Part shown: positions 1 through 10,992 of the stretch, piece after piece
How the letters are laid out: every line of letters begins with the position of its first letter
Numbering within the stretch: position 1 is the first letter of the stretch
NCBI RefSeq assembly: GCF_030272615.1
Contig: NC_081413.1
Location: 723,255,649-723,319,648 of the forward strand
DNA length: 64,000 nucleotides
DNA from: Cryptomeria japonica
Lineage: Eukaryota; Streptophyta; Pinopsida; Cupressales; Cupressaceae
Direction: 5' to 3'
The notes under the pieces: model-generated
Database searches by the model: none
Told to the model about the DNA's origin: nothing
What the model saw: the letters and a program-made list of their open reading frames with translations, nothing else
Position numbers and translations under genes: made by a program

Positions 1-441
1 TAATAGGGGAAACTCCATATTGTTTGGTCTATGGATCAGAAGCCATATTACCTGTAGAAGTAGAGATACCTTCTCTACGTGTATCTTTGCATGGTCTTAT
101 ACCAGAAGAAGAACAACAAGTCTCTCGACTCCAGGAACTAGAATTGGTTCAGGAATGTCGCCAAAATGCAACAGAACATTTGAAAGTATACCAACAAAGA
201 ATGGAAAGAAGCTATAACCACATATTCAAGCCGCGTATTTTCCAGATTGGGGACAGTTCTAAGGGAGAATCCAAGAAATCAGAAAGACTGAGAAAAGAAG
301 GGAAAATTTGAACCAAATTGGCTAGGACCTTTTGTCATAGTAGCAACATATGGATCAGGAGCATACAAGTTATCTACCCCTAAAGGTGATTGGTTTGATG
401 AACCTATCAATTCTATCCATCTCAAGAAATTATATGCTTGA
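1..441 (+). pseudogene. Gypsy-1 pol, integrase C-terminal end (partial, frameshifted)
   Basis: Encodes the last part of a gypsy integrase, after the DDE core. The segment VYGSEAILPVEVEIPSL is the hallmark of this region in Tat-like elements, followed by YQQRMERSYN and, in a second frame from about 300, KFEPNWLGPFVIVATYGSGA and a terminal NSIHLKKLYA before the TGA at 439-441. A frameshift near 255-300 separates the two halves, and an in-frame stop sits in the second, so it is not functional. The same end is found at 59195-59660 on the minus strand. The N-terminal zinc finger and catalytic core lie left of the window. Confidence 0.9.
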
Positions 442-2268
442 GATATAAAGTCCTGAAAAAAATCAACAAAAGCATATAAAGTCTTGGAAAAAAAAAAGAA
501 AATCAATAAAAAGCATATAAAATCCAAAAAATGCAATAAATTTAGATGGTGAAAACCTGGTAAACAGACACTATCTAAAAAGTAAGTTCCTCCATCTATG
601 AGATCGCTTTGCGCACCTATTCTACTCCATCCTATCACATCTATCACTTCCATCTATCGCAGTTTATCCATTTCATCTTTCACATTCATTGCTCTCAACC
701 ATTTAGCAAGAAATATGCAGCTTACCAACAATTACCAATCTCTGACATATTTATCATAGTCACTGTCTTGGATCTTATCAAAATCAATCATATCTACATT
801 TTTCTCTCGCTATGGTTTGGATCTTGATCAATTCATACATTCATAATAATTTTTGTTTCCACTGGGGGCACAATCCTAATTCCTTTTGCTAAGGTGATCT
901 TTTGAATAATTGAAAATCCAAAACATTCGAAAAATTTAAAAAAACCAAAAACACCTAGGATTTTGAAACAGATAACGAGCAACAAAGCAACAAAAATCAA
1001 GGCATTTCATCAACGACTGAATCGTGAAACTCAAAAACTGAAGAATCGATCAGCAAGTAATACGGGATTATTAGAGATCATTCATCAAGATGATTATATC
1101 AGTTAATGACCATAAGAACATGTGAATGACATGCAACATTTAGTGTTTATATCTTGATTTTATTGCTAATCATGTACACTATGCAACTCAAGGATGTCCA
1201 TGACTAGAGAAGCTATGATGGGGCATGATTATTTTCTTTGATTGTTGTTTGTGGTTTATCTCTTACTACGGTATGAACTTGTCTCAAGATATGATTGGCA
1301 AAAGATCAAGGAGGACGTTCCAAGGCATGTATGAAAGGGGATAATCCTTGTATGTTCTACAAGCATTACTCAAGTCAACTTGATCCATCATATAAGGTTG
1401 CTTGTATTAACTTGCTATATCAAAATCCATGTAAGGAATACTCAGGTCATCTTGAATCATTATTTCAAGTTGCTTATATTTTCTTACAACATTTTAAAGC
1501 TCAATGATGAAATCAAGAACTATTACAAGATAGCATATGAAGAATGACACTACAATTTTTAGTTAGATCATTTCATTAGCTCATTATTCATCTGCATTAT
1601 AAAGCATTCATTTGTCAGCTGCATTATAAGCATATCATTTCATTAATAGATCAACGGTCATAAATAAAGATTGAGTATACTTGGACAAACAAAAATGATT
1701 TGCATTTAATCAGTATAGGTGCATTCATTTTAGAATAATTTTAAATCATTATCCATTTCATTTAGTTGTATATAAACCATTTGCATTAGTTTGCATTAAA
1801 TTAAGTGAATTTCATTCTTCATGTAGTGTATCATCATTATTATTTGCATTATCATTCCATTAATGGTCATTTAGTTGCATCTTTGCACTTAGATTCATAA
1901 TCATTATAAACATTACATATAAAAATACAAAAAACATTTCATGTAGATCATTTTGCATTTACATAATCATACGCATCAAATCAATCAGTCGTTTGCATTC
2001 CATATAGATCATTGCATTTGCATCATTTAAGATAGTAATCATAATCATTGCATCCATATCATCTTCACATAAAACATGCATATAGATCATCATCCATCTA
2101 ATCACTGCATCATCATATATAGATCATCAAATAGAGTAACATGCATAATAAAGATCATCATCATATAGAATCCATGTCTGCATATAGATCATCATAAAAA
2201 CAATAAAAGTCCAAGTATACAATGATATCAAATAAACAATACAAATGCCTCTTCAAATACAAATCAAG
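442..2268. other. Gypsy-1 non-coding spacer between pol and the antisense PMD gene
   Basis: No convincing coding sequence. An A-rich run (about 480-540) follows the pol stop, as in Gypsy-2. At 546-576 lies GGTGAAAACCTGGTAAACAG, a motif that recurs on the minus strand of Gypsy-2 at 58945-59008 in the same relative place. CACTGGGGGCACAATC (about 858-873) resembles a polypurine-type box but is not next to an LTR. The stretch 1100-2215 drifts into simple-sequence DNA. Confidence 0.6.
1560..2215. repeat. Degenerate CAT/TGCATT/TAGATCATC simple-sequence tract
   Basis: Short words such as CATTT, ATCATCAT, TGCATT and TAGATCATC recur throughout with irregular spacing. It reads as a decayed microsatellite or cryptically simple region inside the gypsy spacer. 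No ORF of interest on either strand. Confidence 0.6.
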
Positions 2269-4432
2269 TCACGACTGTCCTGTACCACTACCACCTGACT
2301 CTATCCGTCTCTGTGGCTGTGGGCGATAAGATCCTCCAAATGCCTATCTCCCATGATCACCACTCCTCTGAGGAGGTCCCATGACCCCACCACTGCTAGT
2401 GTCCATTAACACGGTGGTATGAAAACTACCTGCTCTCTGGCTCTCTACAACTACCTCCTCATATCATCATCACCAATGGGAAGTTTCCTTCCCAGCTCAA
2501 ACTAATGCTCTAATAGTATCAGCTAAGAGAGTACCTGATCCAATGTGTTGAATGTGATCAAGAAGGCCCTGAGTATCCTGCTATCTCCTAATAGCTCTAT
2601 CCCTCTCAGTCATAAGAGTTTGTACCTATACTCAAAGTTGATCAATCTGTGCTCTTAGACTATCAATGGTATCTTTCTCTTTCACATCATGCTCTGGTGC
2701 ATCCTGCTCTGGCATATCATGCCCAGGTGCAACCTACTCTAGCAAATCCTATTGTGGTGCATGAACCCCAATCCCCTCACCACCAGCCTGTCCAACTGCT
2801 GGAATCTCGGTCCGAGTAACTCTCTGAACCTATCATCTAATCAAGGGAACATGACCCTCAAGATCCTCATCATCTCCACCATGCACTGCAATAACCCTAG
2901 GATCTGGCTGAATCTATCAAAAATCAATGCATCTCCTGCAACCCCCATCCAGTCTAGTCACCCTGCCTCCTGTCAATGGTAACCCTCTTGGTGATCTCAT
3001 ACCTACCCTGCCATTCTCCCTCCCAATCCATCCAACATCTCTCCCACCCATCAGACATGCTCTCTCAATCCTGCCAATTGGTCCAAATGGTCCTCCACGG
3101 ACTCTCAATCGACCTCCCCTCCATCTAGGTCTCCTCCCACCACCACCTCCATCCCCACCCTCATCTCCACCTCCCCCAGCCTCATGAGCAGCTCTAAGCT
3201 CTCGTCTCCATCTTCGTCTCCTAGAAACTGGATCATCTAAATCATCTCCTAAGTTGGGAGGAGGATCTGTTGAATCAGCAATGTGAGGAAACGGATGAGC
3301 TAATATATACTAAGCATAATCTGCAGTAACCCCGGGATCAAGAATATGCAATCTCATATCATAAGCCACTCTTGGATTAGCAAAAAACTTTGCGCAAGCA
3401 ATCTCAAATGACAAGGAAGGTCCCCAATCTTGTCTATCTCTGTATTGCCGAGCATATATCATCACACCAGTAGGCATAGGCTGGATGATACCAAACTATC
3501 TCAAAAGGCGACCAATCAACTGTCGCTCAACAATGTAAGGAGTCCGACCAATGAGATATCTACTCTTCATGATAAATGGTAATGTCTATGCATCATCCAT
3601 CCATGGCTCACAATCAAGATATGGTCTCCAAGTAATGATATCCAATGAATCTAGCACCCGCCGCCAATACTCCATCTTACCCAACTTATATTGAGTAAGG
3701 ATACCTATTTAAAAATATACATATGGTTGTCTCTCTCCATGAACTCTGTGATGGATAGGCTGAGTAATAGCAATTTGCTCCCAGCACCAGATCTACAATA
3801 AAGTGCATCCTATAGACAAATTTGCACTCTCATCATACACTACCTGATGAAGATCATGATATAAGTGTGCCAGCATGCAAACACCCCAAGCATATCGAGT
3901 ACGATGTTGCATCATACTCAAGAGAATCTCACCCCATCCAACTGAAAAACCTCATGATCCCCTATCAGGACATATAAATCCTCCAATCAAACCAACAAGA
4001 ATAACAGGAAGAGCCTCGTAATACATCACCATATCTACCCATCGAATCTCTCCTCTACCAATTCTCTCATCAGCAAACATGACTCTGCAAGCCTCTATCC
4101 CAACCCGATCCTGAAAATCATATTGCACTAGCTCACTAGTCACTGAGATATGCAGAATCCTATAGACATCCTCAAGAGTCACACTAATCTCACCCTTCAG
4201 CAGGTGGAAAGTGTTATGCTCGTTGTGCCATCTCTCGGCCAATGTCGTCAATAATCCTCTATTATGCATAATCTCAGGCATATACAACAAATGGCATAAA
4301 CCATAGGCATCTATGTGTCTAATCTCAGCCTGTGTCAACTCTGGAACTAAATGACGCACTACCGGTAATTTCTCCCGACACTAGAGAACATCAAGTTTCT
4401 CCTATTTATCAAGAGAAATCAATCAATCATCA

Positions 4433-4563
4433 AATCATCATCTATCTATCAAATCAAAACTGAATCATCATCTATCTATCTATCAAATCAAAACTGAATC
4501 ATCATCTATCTATCTATCAAATCAAAACTAAATCATCACCTATCTATCTATCAAATCAAATTG
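4433..4563. repeat. Tandem repeat, about 34-bp unit, four copies
   Basis: Units of the form AATCATCATCTATCTATC followed by AAATCAAAACT repeat four times with small changes in the number of TATC words. It lies in the gap between the first exon and the PMD exon of PMD1, and helps explain why this gap is about twice as long as in PMD2 and PMD3. Confidence 0.85.
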
Positions 4564-4690
4564 AAGCAACTTACGCTATAAAAACATTTTAAAACCTATC
4601 AATCATGGTTTTCTGTCAATCACTAAGTTCACTCAAAACTCTGCTAAGCTCTTATATTAGAAACTAAATCGGTTTCTTAGAGCTACTCTA

Positions 4691-4878
4691 TCAATCAGGC
4701 TAATCAAAGCAATCCAATCTGTCAATCAAGCTAATCAAAGCAATCCAATCTATCAATCAAGATAATCAAAGCAATCCAATCTATCACTCAAGCTAATCAA
4801 AGCAATCCACTATATCAATCAAGCTAATCAAAGCAATCCAATCTATCAATCAAGCTAATCAAAGCAATCCTATCAATC
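4691..4878. repeat. Tandem repeat, 31-bp unit, about six copies
   Basis: Unit begins CTAATCAAAGCAATCCAATC and ends TATCAATCAAG; five near-perfect copies plus partial ends. Located in the same PMD1 leader gap as the previous repeat. Confidence 0.9.
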
Positions 4879-5028
4879 AATCCAGCAATCAAAGATATCT
4901 ATCGATCTATCAATCACGTAATCACTCAATCAAGTCCCTATTTCATCATCAATACATATTAAACACATTAAATCTAATCATCAAAGTGATTTTTAGCCTT
5001 TTCACTTATCAAAAACATCAAATTTGAG

Positions 5029-5352
5029 CAAAAGCGCTATCCTATTGAACATTTGCACTAAACTACAGCAAATGCGCTAAATCTAAAGGCATTTGCGCTA
5101 ACCTAGAGCATATGCGCTACCTTTTTGAACAAATACGCTAACTCTACATGCATATGCGCAAACCCATGCAAAAGCACTACCTTTTTGAAGAAAAGCGCTA
5201 ACAAATGACACATTTGCGCTACCCTATGCATATGCACTAACATCTTTAACATATGACATATGCACAAACAGAAAGAGCATTTGCATTAAAACATGCATTT
5301 GCGCTAAACCTAATTGCATATGTGCTAAAACAAATTGCAAAAGCACTAACCT
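5029..5352. repeat. Degenerate minisatellite with a GCGCTA core
   Basis: About sixteen copies of a roughly 20-bp motif whose core is CATTTGCGCTAAC, alternating with CATATGCGCTA and AAAAGCGCTA versions. The core GCGCTA is kept better than the spacer, unusual in a CpG-poor window. Read on the PMD1 coding strand the core is TAGCGCA. Related CACAAG(C/T)G words occur in the same place before the PMD in PMD2 (55225-55365) and PMD3 (23690-23890). Confidence 0.8.
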
Positions 5353-5846
5353 AATGCCAAAAAAAATAAAAAAATTGGAAAGTTCAAAAACACGCCTAAA
5401 AACATGAAAATTTGCACAAAAACTTGAAAACAAAGCTTGAGATAAGATACCTACCAGATATCCATGCTCGATAGGTCGTTGATAACACCAAACACGCTCA
5501 AATCGATGGTTCTCCATATGAATCACCATTTCACCACCTCAGCAAGAATATTTTCTCCACAAGCTGACAAGGATAACAATGAAATTAAAATTAGCCTTGG
5601 TTAATTTTATATTTACTATTTGAAGAGTAATTAATTTCACTGGGGCAATTTAACTTGTTTTTTACAAATGAATTTAATTGACTGAATTTTTATCAAATTA
5701 TCATGAGATTAATCATTCTAACCAGAATTTTTGACAATTTCACGATCAATCTCCTAAGGGGGCACACAATTAGGATTTTCAATCTCTATCAGGCATTATT
5801 GAGACTTGATTTAATCTTTGAAACAATGTTTGTCTTGACATTATTT

Positions 5847-5861
5847 CAAAGAGCGGCAAAA
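5847..5861 (+). other. Polypurine tract of Gypsy-1
   Basis: CAAAGAGCGGCAAAA lies immediately before the LTR start TGTATACA. Gypsy-2 has CAAAGAGGGGCAAAA followed by TGTAGACA in the matching place, so the C is probably a substitution. A PPT primes plus-strand DNA synthesis. Confidence 0.75.
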
Positions 5862-7020
5862 TGTATACAAATAAAAATTGGCTATGAGCAATTAAATAAA
5901 TATTTTATATTTATTTAATGATTATTCTTCTATTAAATAGTTAATTTGAAAAGATTAATTGATTTATTTAATTTTCGTGTCTTTCTATTAATTAATATTG
6001 TATTAATTAATTCATTTATCCTATTCTTCTAATTAATTAAATATCTAATATTTAATTATCCTTTTAACCAAGTTAATTAAATATCTAATGTTTAATTATC
6101 TCCTTCAAACAATTAAATATCCAATATTTAATAGTTATTTTCCTATCCTATAGTCTCGAATATTAAATAATTCCTAAATTATTTAAATCCCTTTTCCAAC
6201 TCACCCTCCATCTCCACTTCATCTTCCCTTTGCCAACTCATCAAACATGTGGCTAAACAAATTAATATTTCTTAAATATTAATTCATCATTTATCTTCAA
6301 CCTCCAAATTCAATAAAAATTATGTACGTACACATATTTCATAACTATTTCCTATATTCTCTCCAACACCCCTACATCTTAGGAAGGACTTGAGTCCACT
6401 TGTCCTATCATGCCTAAATTTCCTCTAACCATCCCTAGATTCCCTCAATCAGCAACTCAGTCAAGGTGAGATGAGTGACACTTGTCTTCTCCTTCCCCCT
6501 TTCTCTCAACCTTCACCTTTGCTCATAGCCATTCAAATCTACAGATATGATCAGGACCGTTGATCTGAGCCACATCATCCAATCCTCTCAAGGTCTATAA
6601 AATCAAGAGCTTTAGTTGAGAGAGAGTTAGTCTTCAAATTAATCATATGCATCCCTGAGTTTTAATTTTGAAGCAAATAGCAAATAGCAAATATCATATA
6701 GCATCATAGTATAATCATTTAGCATAATCATGTAGTTTTGCATATCATAGCATCAGTTAACTACAAGTTATCAGTTCATTCTTCATATGCCATCTTGGAA
6801 GCCATCAGTGCAATGTCTGAGAGCACACCATCTGCAACGAGGAAGAGTGGAGTTAGGACACAATGGGACATAAGCCATGAAGGTAATATTAGTATTTTAT
6901 TTCATATGTACTTCATGTAGTTTCATTGGCTGGATTTGGATTTCTTGTAGTATTTCCATTTGTATTTTGTCAAACTAACTTATTGCAGGTAGCATTCTAA
7001 GGATGAAATTCAAGCTCACA
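5862..7020 (+). repeat. 3' LTR of Gypsy-1
   Basis: Starts TGTATACAAATAAAAATTGG, matching the Gypsy-2 LTR start (TGTAGACATCCAAAAATGG). The U3 part is rich in ATTAATTAAATATC words (5890-6200). A TATA box lies at 6594. Downstream, the GGAAGAGTGGAGTTAGGACA region (about 6842-6862) and CATGAAGG resemble the matching part of the Gypsy-2 LTR. The end is placed near GCTCACA (about 7020) because copia A integrase sequence starts right after it. Length about 1.16 kb. The exact end and TSD cannot be proven without the 5' copy. Confidence 0.7.
6594..6602 (+). promoter_or_regulatory. TATA box of the Gypsy-1 LTR
   Basis: TCTATAAAATC at 6594-6604 is followed by an AG-rich stretch (AGAGCTTTAGTTGAGAGAG), as expected at an LTR U3/R junction. 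The LTRs of Gypsy-2 (minus strand, 53566-53578) and Gypsy-3 (minus strand, 22382-22392) have TATA boxes in matching positions. Confidence 0.6.
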
Positions 7021-9354
7021 CAGTAAGAAGATAAAGTGCTTTAGAATTGATCAAGGTGGTGAATATACTTCAGAGGAATTCACTAGATATTGTGAAGGCA
7101 ATGTAATTAAGAGGCAACTTTCTGCACCTAGGAAACCACAACAGAATGGTATTGTAGAGAGGAATAATTGGTTAGTTGTTGAAGCTGCTAGAACTATGCT
7201 GATAGAAGGAGGTGTTGCAAAGACTTTCTAGAGAGAAGCTGCCAGCACCGTTGTCTACACTATAAACTGGATATTGGTTAAAAGAGGTAAGGATAAAACT
7301 CCTTATGAATACAGGTGTGGTAAGTCGCCTAATGTCAATTATTTTAAGATTTTTGGCAGTAAATGTTTTATCAAGAGAGGTGACTACGTTGGTAAGTTTG
7401 ATGCTAAGAGTGATGAAGGCATATTTCTTGGTTACTCCAACAAGAGTAAAGCCTACAAATGTTACAACAACTGGACACAAAAGATCATTGAAAGTGCTGA
7501 TGTCTGAGGGGATGAGTGTCCTGAAGATATAGGAGCAACCACTAAGGAGAAGAAGGAAGATGAACCTTACATTTTGATTTTGGAACCAGAACCGATGAAG
7601 CCAAAAGTTGGTGAAATGAATGCCACAGTACCAGTTCAATCAGAATAGGTAGATTTTGTAGAAGATGAAGATAGTGAGGAAGAAGAACCTGAAGATAATG
7701 ATCATGTTATTCCAAGGTATGTAAGACTCAATCATAATTCTGATCATATTATCGGAGATAAAGATGCTGGAGTGTTAACTAGAAGAAGAATTAGAGAGAA
7801 TTCTTGTATGATCTCCACTATTGAGCCTAGAACTGCAAAGGAAGCCTTTGCAGATGATCGTTGGATCAAGGCTATGGAAGAGGAGCTTGACCAGAATAAG
7901 AAGAACAATATATGGACCCTAGTACCCAGACCAATGAACAAAAATGTAATAGGTACTAAATGGGTATTCAAAAATAAACTGAATGAAGATGGAGTAGTCA
8001 TAAACAAATCCAGATTGGTATGCAAAGGTTATGCACGGGAAGAAGGAGAAGACTATGGTGAGACATTTGCACTAGTTGTTAGATTGGAAGGTGTTAGGAC
8101 TCTACTTGCATTTGTAGTATATAGGGGATTCAAAGTATATCAGATGGATGTGAAGTCAACATTTCTAAATGGAATACTGGAAGAAGAAGTATACATCGAA
8201 CAACCAAATGGTTATGCTTTGACTGATGCAAAGGATATGGTGTGTAAACTACACAAGGCACTATACAGTTTGAAGCAAGCACCAAGAGCATGGTATGAAA
8301 GACTAATTCACACCTGATGAAGATAGTTTTTCAGAGAACTAGTGAAGACAACAATATATATCTCAAGACTGAAGGAGATAAGATACTAGTTAATGAGGTG
8401 TTTGTGGATGATATCATTTTTGGAGGCAATGATGACATGAGTGATGACTTTGCAAATGAGATGAAAAGTGAATTTGAGATGTCTCTGGTAGGAGAGATAA
8501 AATTCTTTATAGGATTACAAATTCAATAGATGAAGAATGGTATCTTTATCACATAGTCCAAATATGTGAAAGAGGTATTGAAGACATTTGGAATGGGAGA
8601 TTGTAAACCAGTTGGGACACCAATGGTTACAGGTTCTAAACTGTCTAAGGAGGATGATGTTGCATCCGTGGATGAAAAGGAGTACAGGTCTATGATAGGG
8701 AAATTGCATTATGTTGTTCACAGTAGACTGAATATTGCTCATGCAGTTGGATTAGTTGCCAGATTTTAGAAGAACCTGAAGGAGACACGCATGATTGCAA
8801 CTAAAAGGATATTCAGATATTTGAAAGGTACTATTGATTATGAATTATGGTATCCATATGTAGGTAACTTTGATTTCAAAGTTTATACAGATGCAGACTG
8901 GGTGGGAAATGTTGATGACAAAAAGAGTACAATCGGAGGTGCATTCTTTCTTGGAGGAAGGCTTGTATCTTGGAGAAACAAGAAGTAGAGTTGTATATCA
9001 CAATCCACTACTGAAGATGAATATGTTGGAGCGTATATGAATTGTACCGAGGCAATCTGGATGAAACACATTCTAGATGGATTCAAGTTAAAGATCACAG
9101 AACCGGTAAGGATTTTCTATGATAACACCAGTGCAATAAATATTTCAAAGAGCTCGGTGTTGCATGCCAGAACCAAGCATATTGAGCTAAAATATCATTT
9201 CTTGAGAGAGAAAGTGCAAAGTAAAGATGTGTTACTAGAGTATGTATCTACTAAGGAATAGCTAGCGGATATCTTTACTAAACCTCTACCTAAGACTACT
9301 TTTGAGTATCTTAGAGGTCAGCTAGGGGTTGTGCCCCTACATGAGGTCAGTTGA
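7021..9354 (+). pseudogene. Copia A pol remnant (integrase core, RT, RNase H)
   Basis: Integrase from KIKCFRIDQGGEYTSEEF (about 7032) with the second catalytic Asp in RIDQGGE and the Glu in GIVERNN, then FGSKCFIKRGDY and FLGYSNKSKAYKC. RT from about 7770 (TKWVFKNKLNEDG, YQMDVKSTFLNG, VDDIIFGG as the YVDD-type site), then GTPMVTGSKLS, YTDADWVGN of RNase H, DNTSAINISK, ending FTKPLPKTTFEYLRGQ and a TGA at 9352-9354. Stops include TAG at 7229, 8527, 8554, 8767, 8986 and 9259, each at a conserved Gln or Trp codon, and a frameshift near 8300-8317 within RT. Clearly inactive. Closest relatives in the window are copia C, then B. Confidence 0.92.
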
Positions 9355-9726
9355 ACAGATGTGGAAGATATCAATCCCAAAGCATATTGAAGATATTGAA
9401 GCGGGATTGGTGTAGAGTGGAGCTACTCCATAGGGGGAGAAGCTTGATGCAGAACAGTGAAGTATGACAATGCATGTTTTATTTCACTTTGGCATTGTTG
9501 TCAAAGGGGGAGAAGAACTGTATGATTATGGGGGAGAAGAACTGTATGATTGATAGAGAGAAGAACTATAGCTAGTTAGCAACTGAAGACATGGAGACTC
9601 GGATGAAGGAGAGTACATGGTAAAATGTAAACCAGGATTCCTATACCTATGTATGTGCATTACTCTCAATCATCACAATCAAAGGGTATTCATATTTGTA
9701 TTGCCATCAATGCCAAAGGGGGAGAT
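9355..9726 (+). other. Copia A 3' non-coding region with repeated purine boxes and PPT
   Basis: Four GGGGGAGA boxes occur at about 9434, 9507, 9530 and 9718. The last (AAAGGGGGAGA, 9715-9725) directly precedes the LTR and is the PPT. TTTGGCATTGTTGTCAAAGG upstream is also kept in B and C. No coding sequence. Confidence 0.75.
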
Positions 9727-10992
9727 TGTTCGCATTTGTATGAAGATTTCATTAATGAAGTTTAAGTGTTGTCATTGATGTCCATTATAACCGGAAATGG
9801 AGTTGTTATTCAACCGATAGTTGAGAAGTGAAGGAAACCAGTATTACTATTGAAGCAGTGAGCTCAACCAGTAACCCTACCTGTTGATATGCCAAACCCT
9901 AACCGATGGAGCTTGGTGAATCGGTTGTGTTGATCTATGATCAAATGGTGATCAAAGATGATTATGCCACGTATGCATGATGTACATGATGAGTTTCAAA
10001 GTGGTTTTTGGTGCATAGAGATAAAAAATTTATCATGGGAATGAGCGAGTACATTGCATGAAGTGGAAATCGCGTGATGAGTTACAAGATTTGATGAGCG
10101 GTGATCAAGGAGTGGTCGAGTTTGTCTTGTACAATGTGTTGATGATTGCTATGTGATCTAATGGTCATGTTTGAGCTGATTTGTTTGTAATCTCTATGAG
10201 ATCTTAGGTTTTGTGATGTGTTACCGACCTATTATTTTGCTTCTAAGGTCGATGAGTTGTTTTGTCATAGTGTTGGCAATTTTGGTTAAGTGTCAGTGTG
10301 ATTGATTACTGAACTAGAAGGAGTATCTATAGAATGTTTGAAGGCAAATAGGATCATGAAAATGATCTAATCAAGCAGAGTAGTGCTATTTATCAGATCA
10401 GCAAAACCCTATTGTTCTCTAACAATTACAACAATTAAATCCCTTAACTAGGTAAGCTTTAACAGGCTTGGTGCTATCTAAATCCTCTAACCAGGTGATC
10501 CATTAGCTTCTAACAGGGCTTGGCTCCTAACAGGGTGAACTTCAGAAGAGTTCAGAATACTTGTGGGTGTTCATCCCCACTGTGGTTTTTTCCCATTTGG
10601 GTTTCCACATCAAAAATCATTGTGTCAAGTGGTGAATGGTTTTTGTGGTTATGTTTTGATATGGTTAATTTTCTTAACTGTTAAATCCACTTAGATATGT
10701 TAAGATGATTGGATGTGATCTGAAAAGTGATTTTACTAATGTTAGTAAAGTGGTTTGATGTTTGGTTAAATGGTTTAAGAGTTTTAGATATGTTACACTA
10801 TTATTTTGTCATGCCAATCAACCGGTAAACTTGACAGTGCAGTTGCAGTTTATTGTTCAATGTTTGAACCAGTTAGTTCAGTGATTGATTTATAAGTTGG
10901 CTTTTAAGTTTTTAGTTTGTTTTCTATCTACGGATTCACCCCCCCCCCCAATTAGTAGTTGTCATGTTCCTTATTGATTCATCATATCATCA
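9727..10992 (+). repeat. 3' LTR of copia A
   Basis: Begins TGTTCGCA after the PPT, contains TTGTCATTGATGTC near its start, the repeated AAATCC-CTTAACYAGGT words around 10437-10530, the conserved TTCATCCCCACTGTGG and CCCATTTGGGTTTCCAC stem-loop box (10571-10610), and a C-rich run near 10939. It ends CATATCATCA at 10992, just before copia B codons. Length 1266 bp. It aligns over its length with the solo LTR at 19330-20756. Confidence 0.8.

Larger units (their letters stand above)
2269..5529 (-). pseudogene. Antisense plant mobile domain (PMD) gene of Gypsy-1 (PMD1)
   Basis: Runs opposite to the retrotransposon. A first exon candidate starts at 5529 (VIHMENHRFERVW). After a repeat-filled gap, the PMD (aminotransferase-like, PF10536-type) begins near 4390 with LTQAEIRHIDAYGL, YMPEIMHNRGLLTTLAERWH and TFHLLKGEISVTLEDVYRIL. 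The reading continues to about 3250 through WGVCMLAHLYHDLHQV, ITWRPYLDCEP and PYIVERQLIGRLLR, but with several stops, mostly at former Gln codons. A Gly/Arg-rich stretch (about 3200-2920) and a coiled-coil-like stretch (TIDSLRAQIDQL, then VQTLMTERDRAIRR, about 2690-2590) follow; a C-terminus ending SGGSGTGQS meets a TGA at 2269-2271. PMD proteins occur as host MAIN-like factors and inside transposons; here the position argues for a transposon gene. Exon limits are inferred. Confidence 0.75.
1..7020 (+). mobile_element. Gypsy-1: 3' part of a Tat-like Ty3/gypsy LTR retrotransposon
   Basis: Enters the window inside integrase and runs through the pol stop (441), a non-coding spacer, an antisense PMD gene (2269-5529), a purine tract (5847-5861) and a 3' LTR (5862 to about 7020). 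The integrase C-terminus, the A-rich run after pol, the PPT and the LTR start all match Gypsy-2 at 53-64 kb, which shows the dual RNase H typical of the Tat lineage. Copia A resumes directly to the right in mid-integrase, so Gypsy-1 most likely inserted into copia A; its 5' half lies beyond the left edge. The right boundary is uncertain by some tens of bases. Confidence 0.8.
7021..10992 (+). mobile_element. Copia A: Ty1/copia element, integrase to 3' LTR
   Basis: Begins in mid-integrase right at the Gypsy-1 LTR end, continues through RT and RNase H to the pol stop at 9354, a purine-rich 3' region, PPT and an intact 3' LTR (9727-10992). No gag, protease or 5' LTR is in the window; they are expected beyond the left edge, on the far side of Gypsy-1. 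To the right, copia B coding sequence resumes in the correct frame, so A inserted into B; the five bases CTGAT (10993-10997) are the predicted TSD. Confidence 0.8.

Noticed and set aside
2927-3187. Plus-strand proline-rich frame with PPPPPSPPSSPPPPAS
   Set aside because: It is the antisense of the Gly/Arg-rich part of PMD1, which has domain support on the minus strand.
4433-5352. CRISPR-like array
   Set aside because: Units are contiguous tandem repeats without unique spacers, in a plant retrotransposon context.
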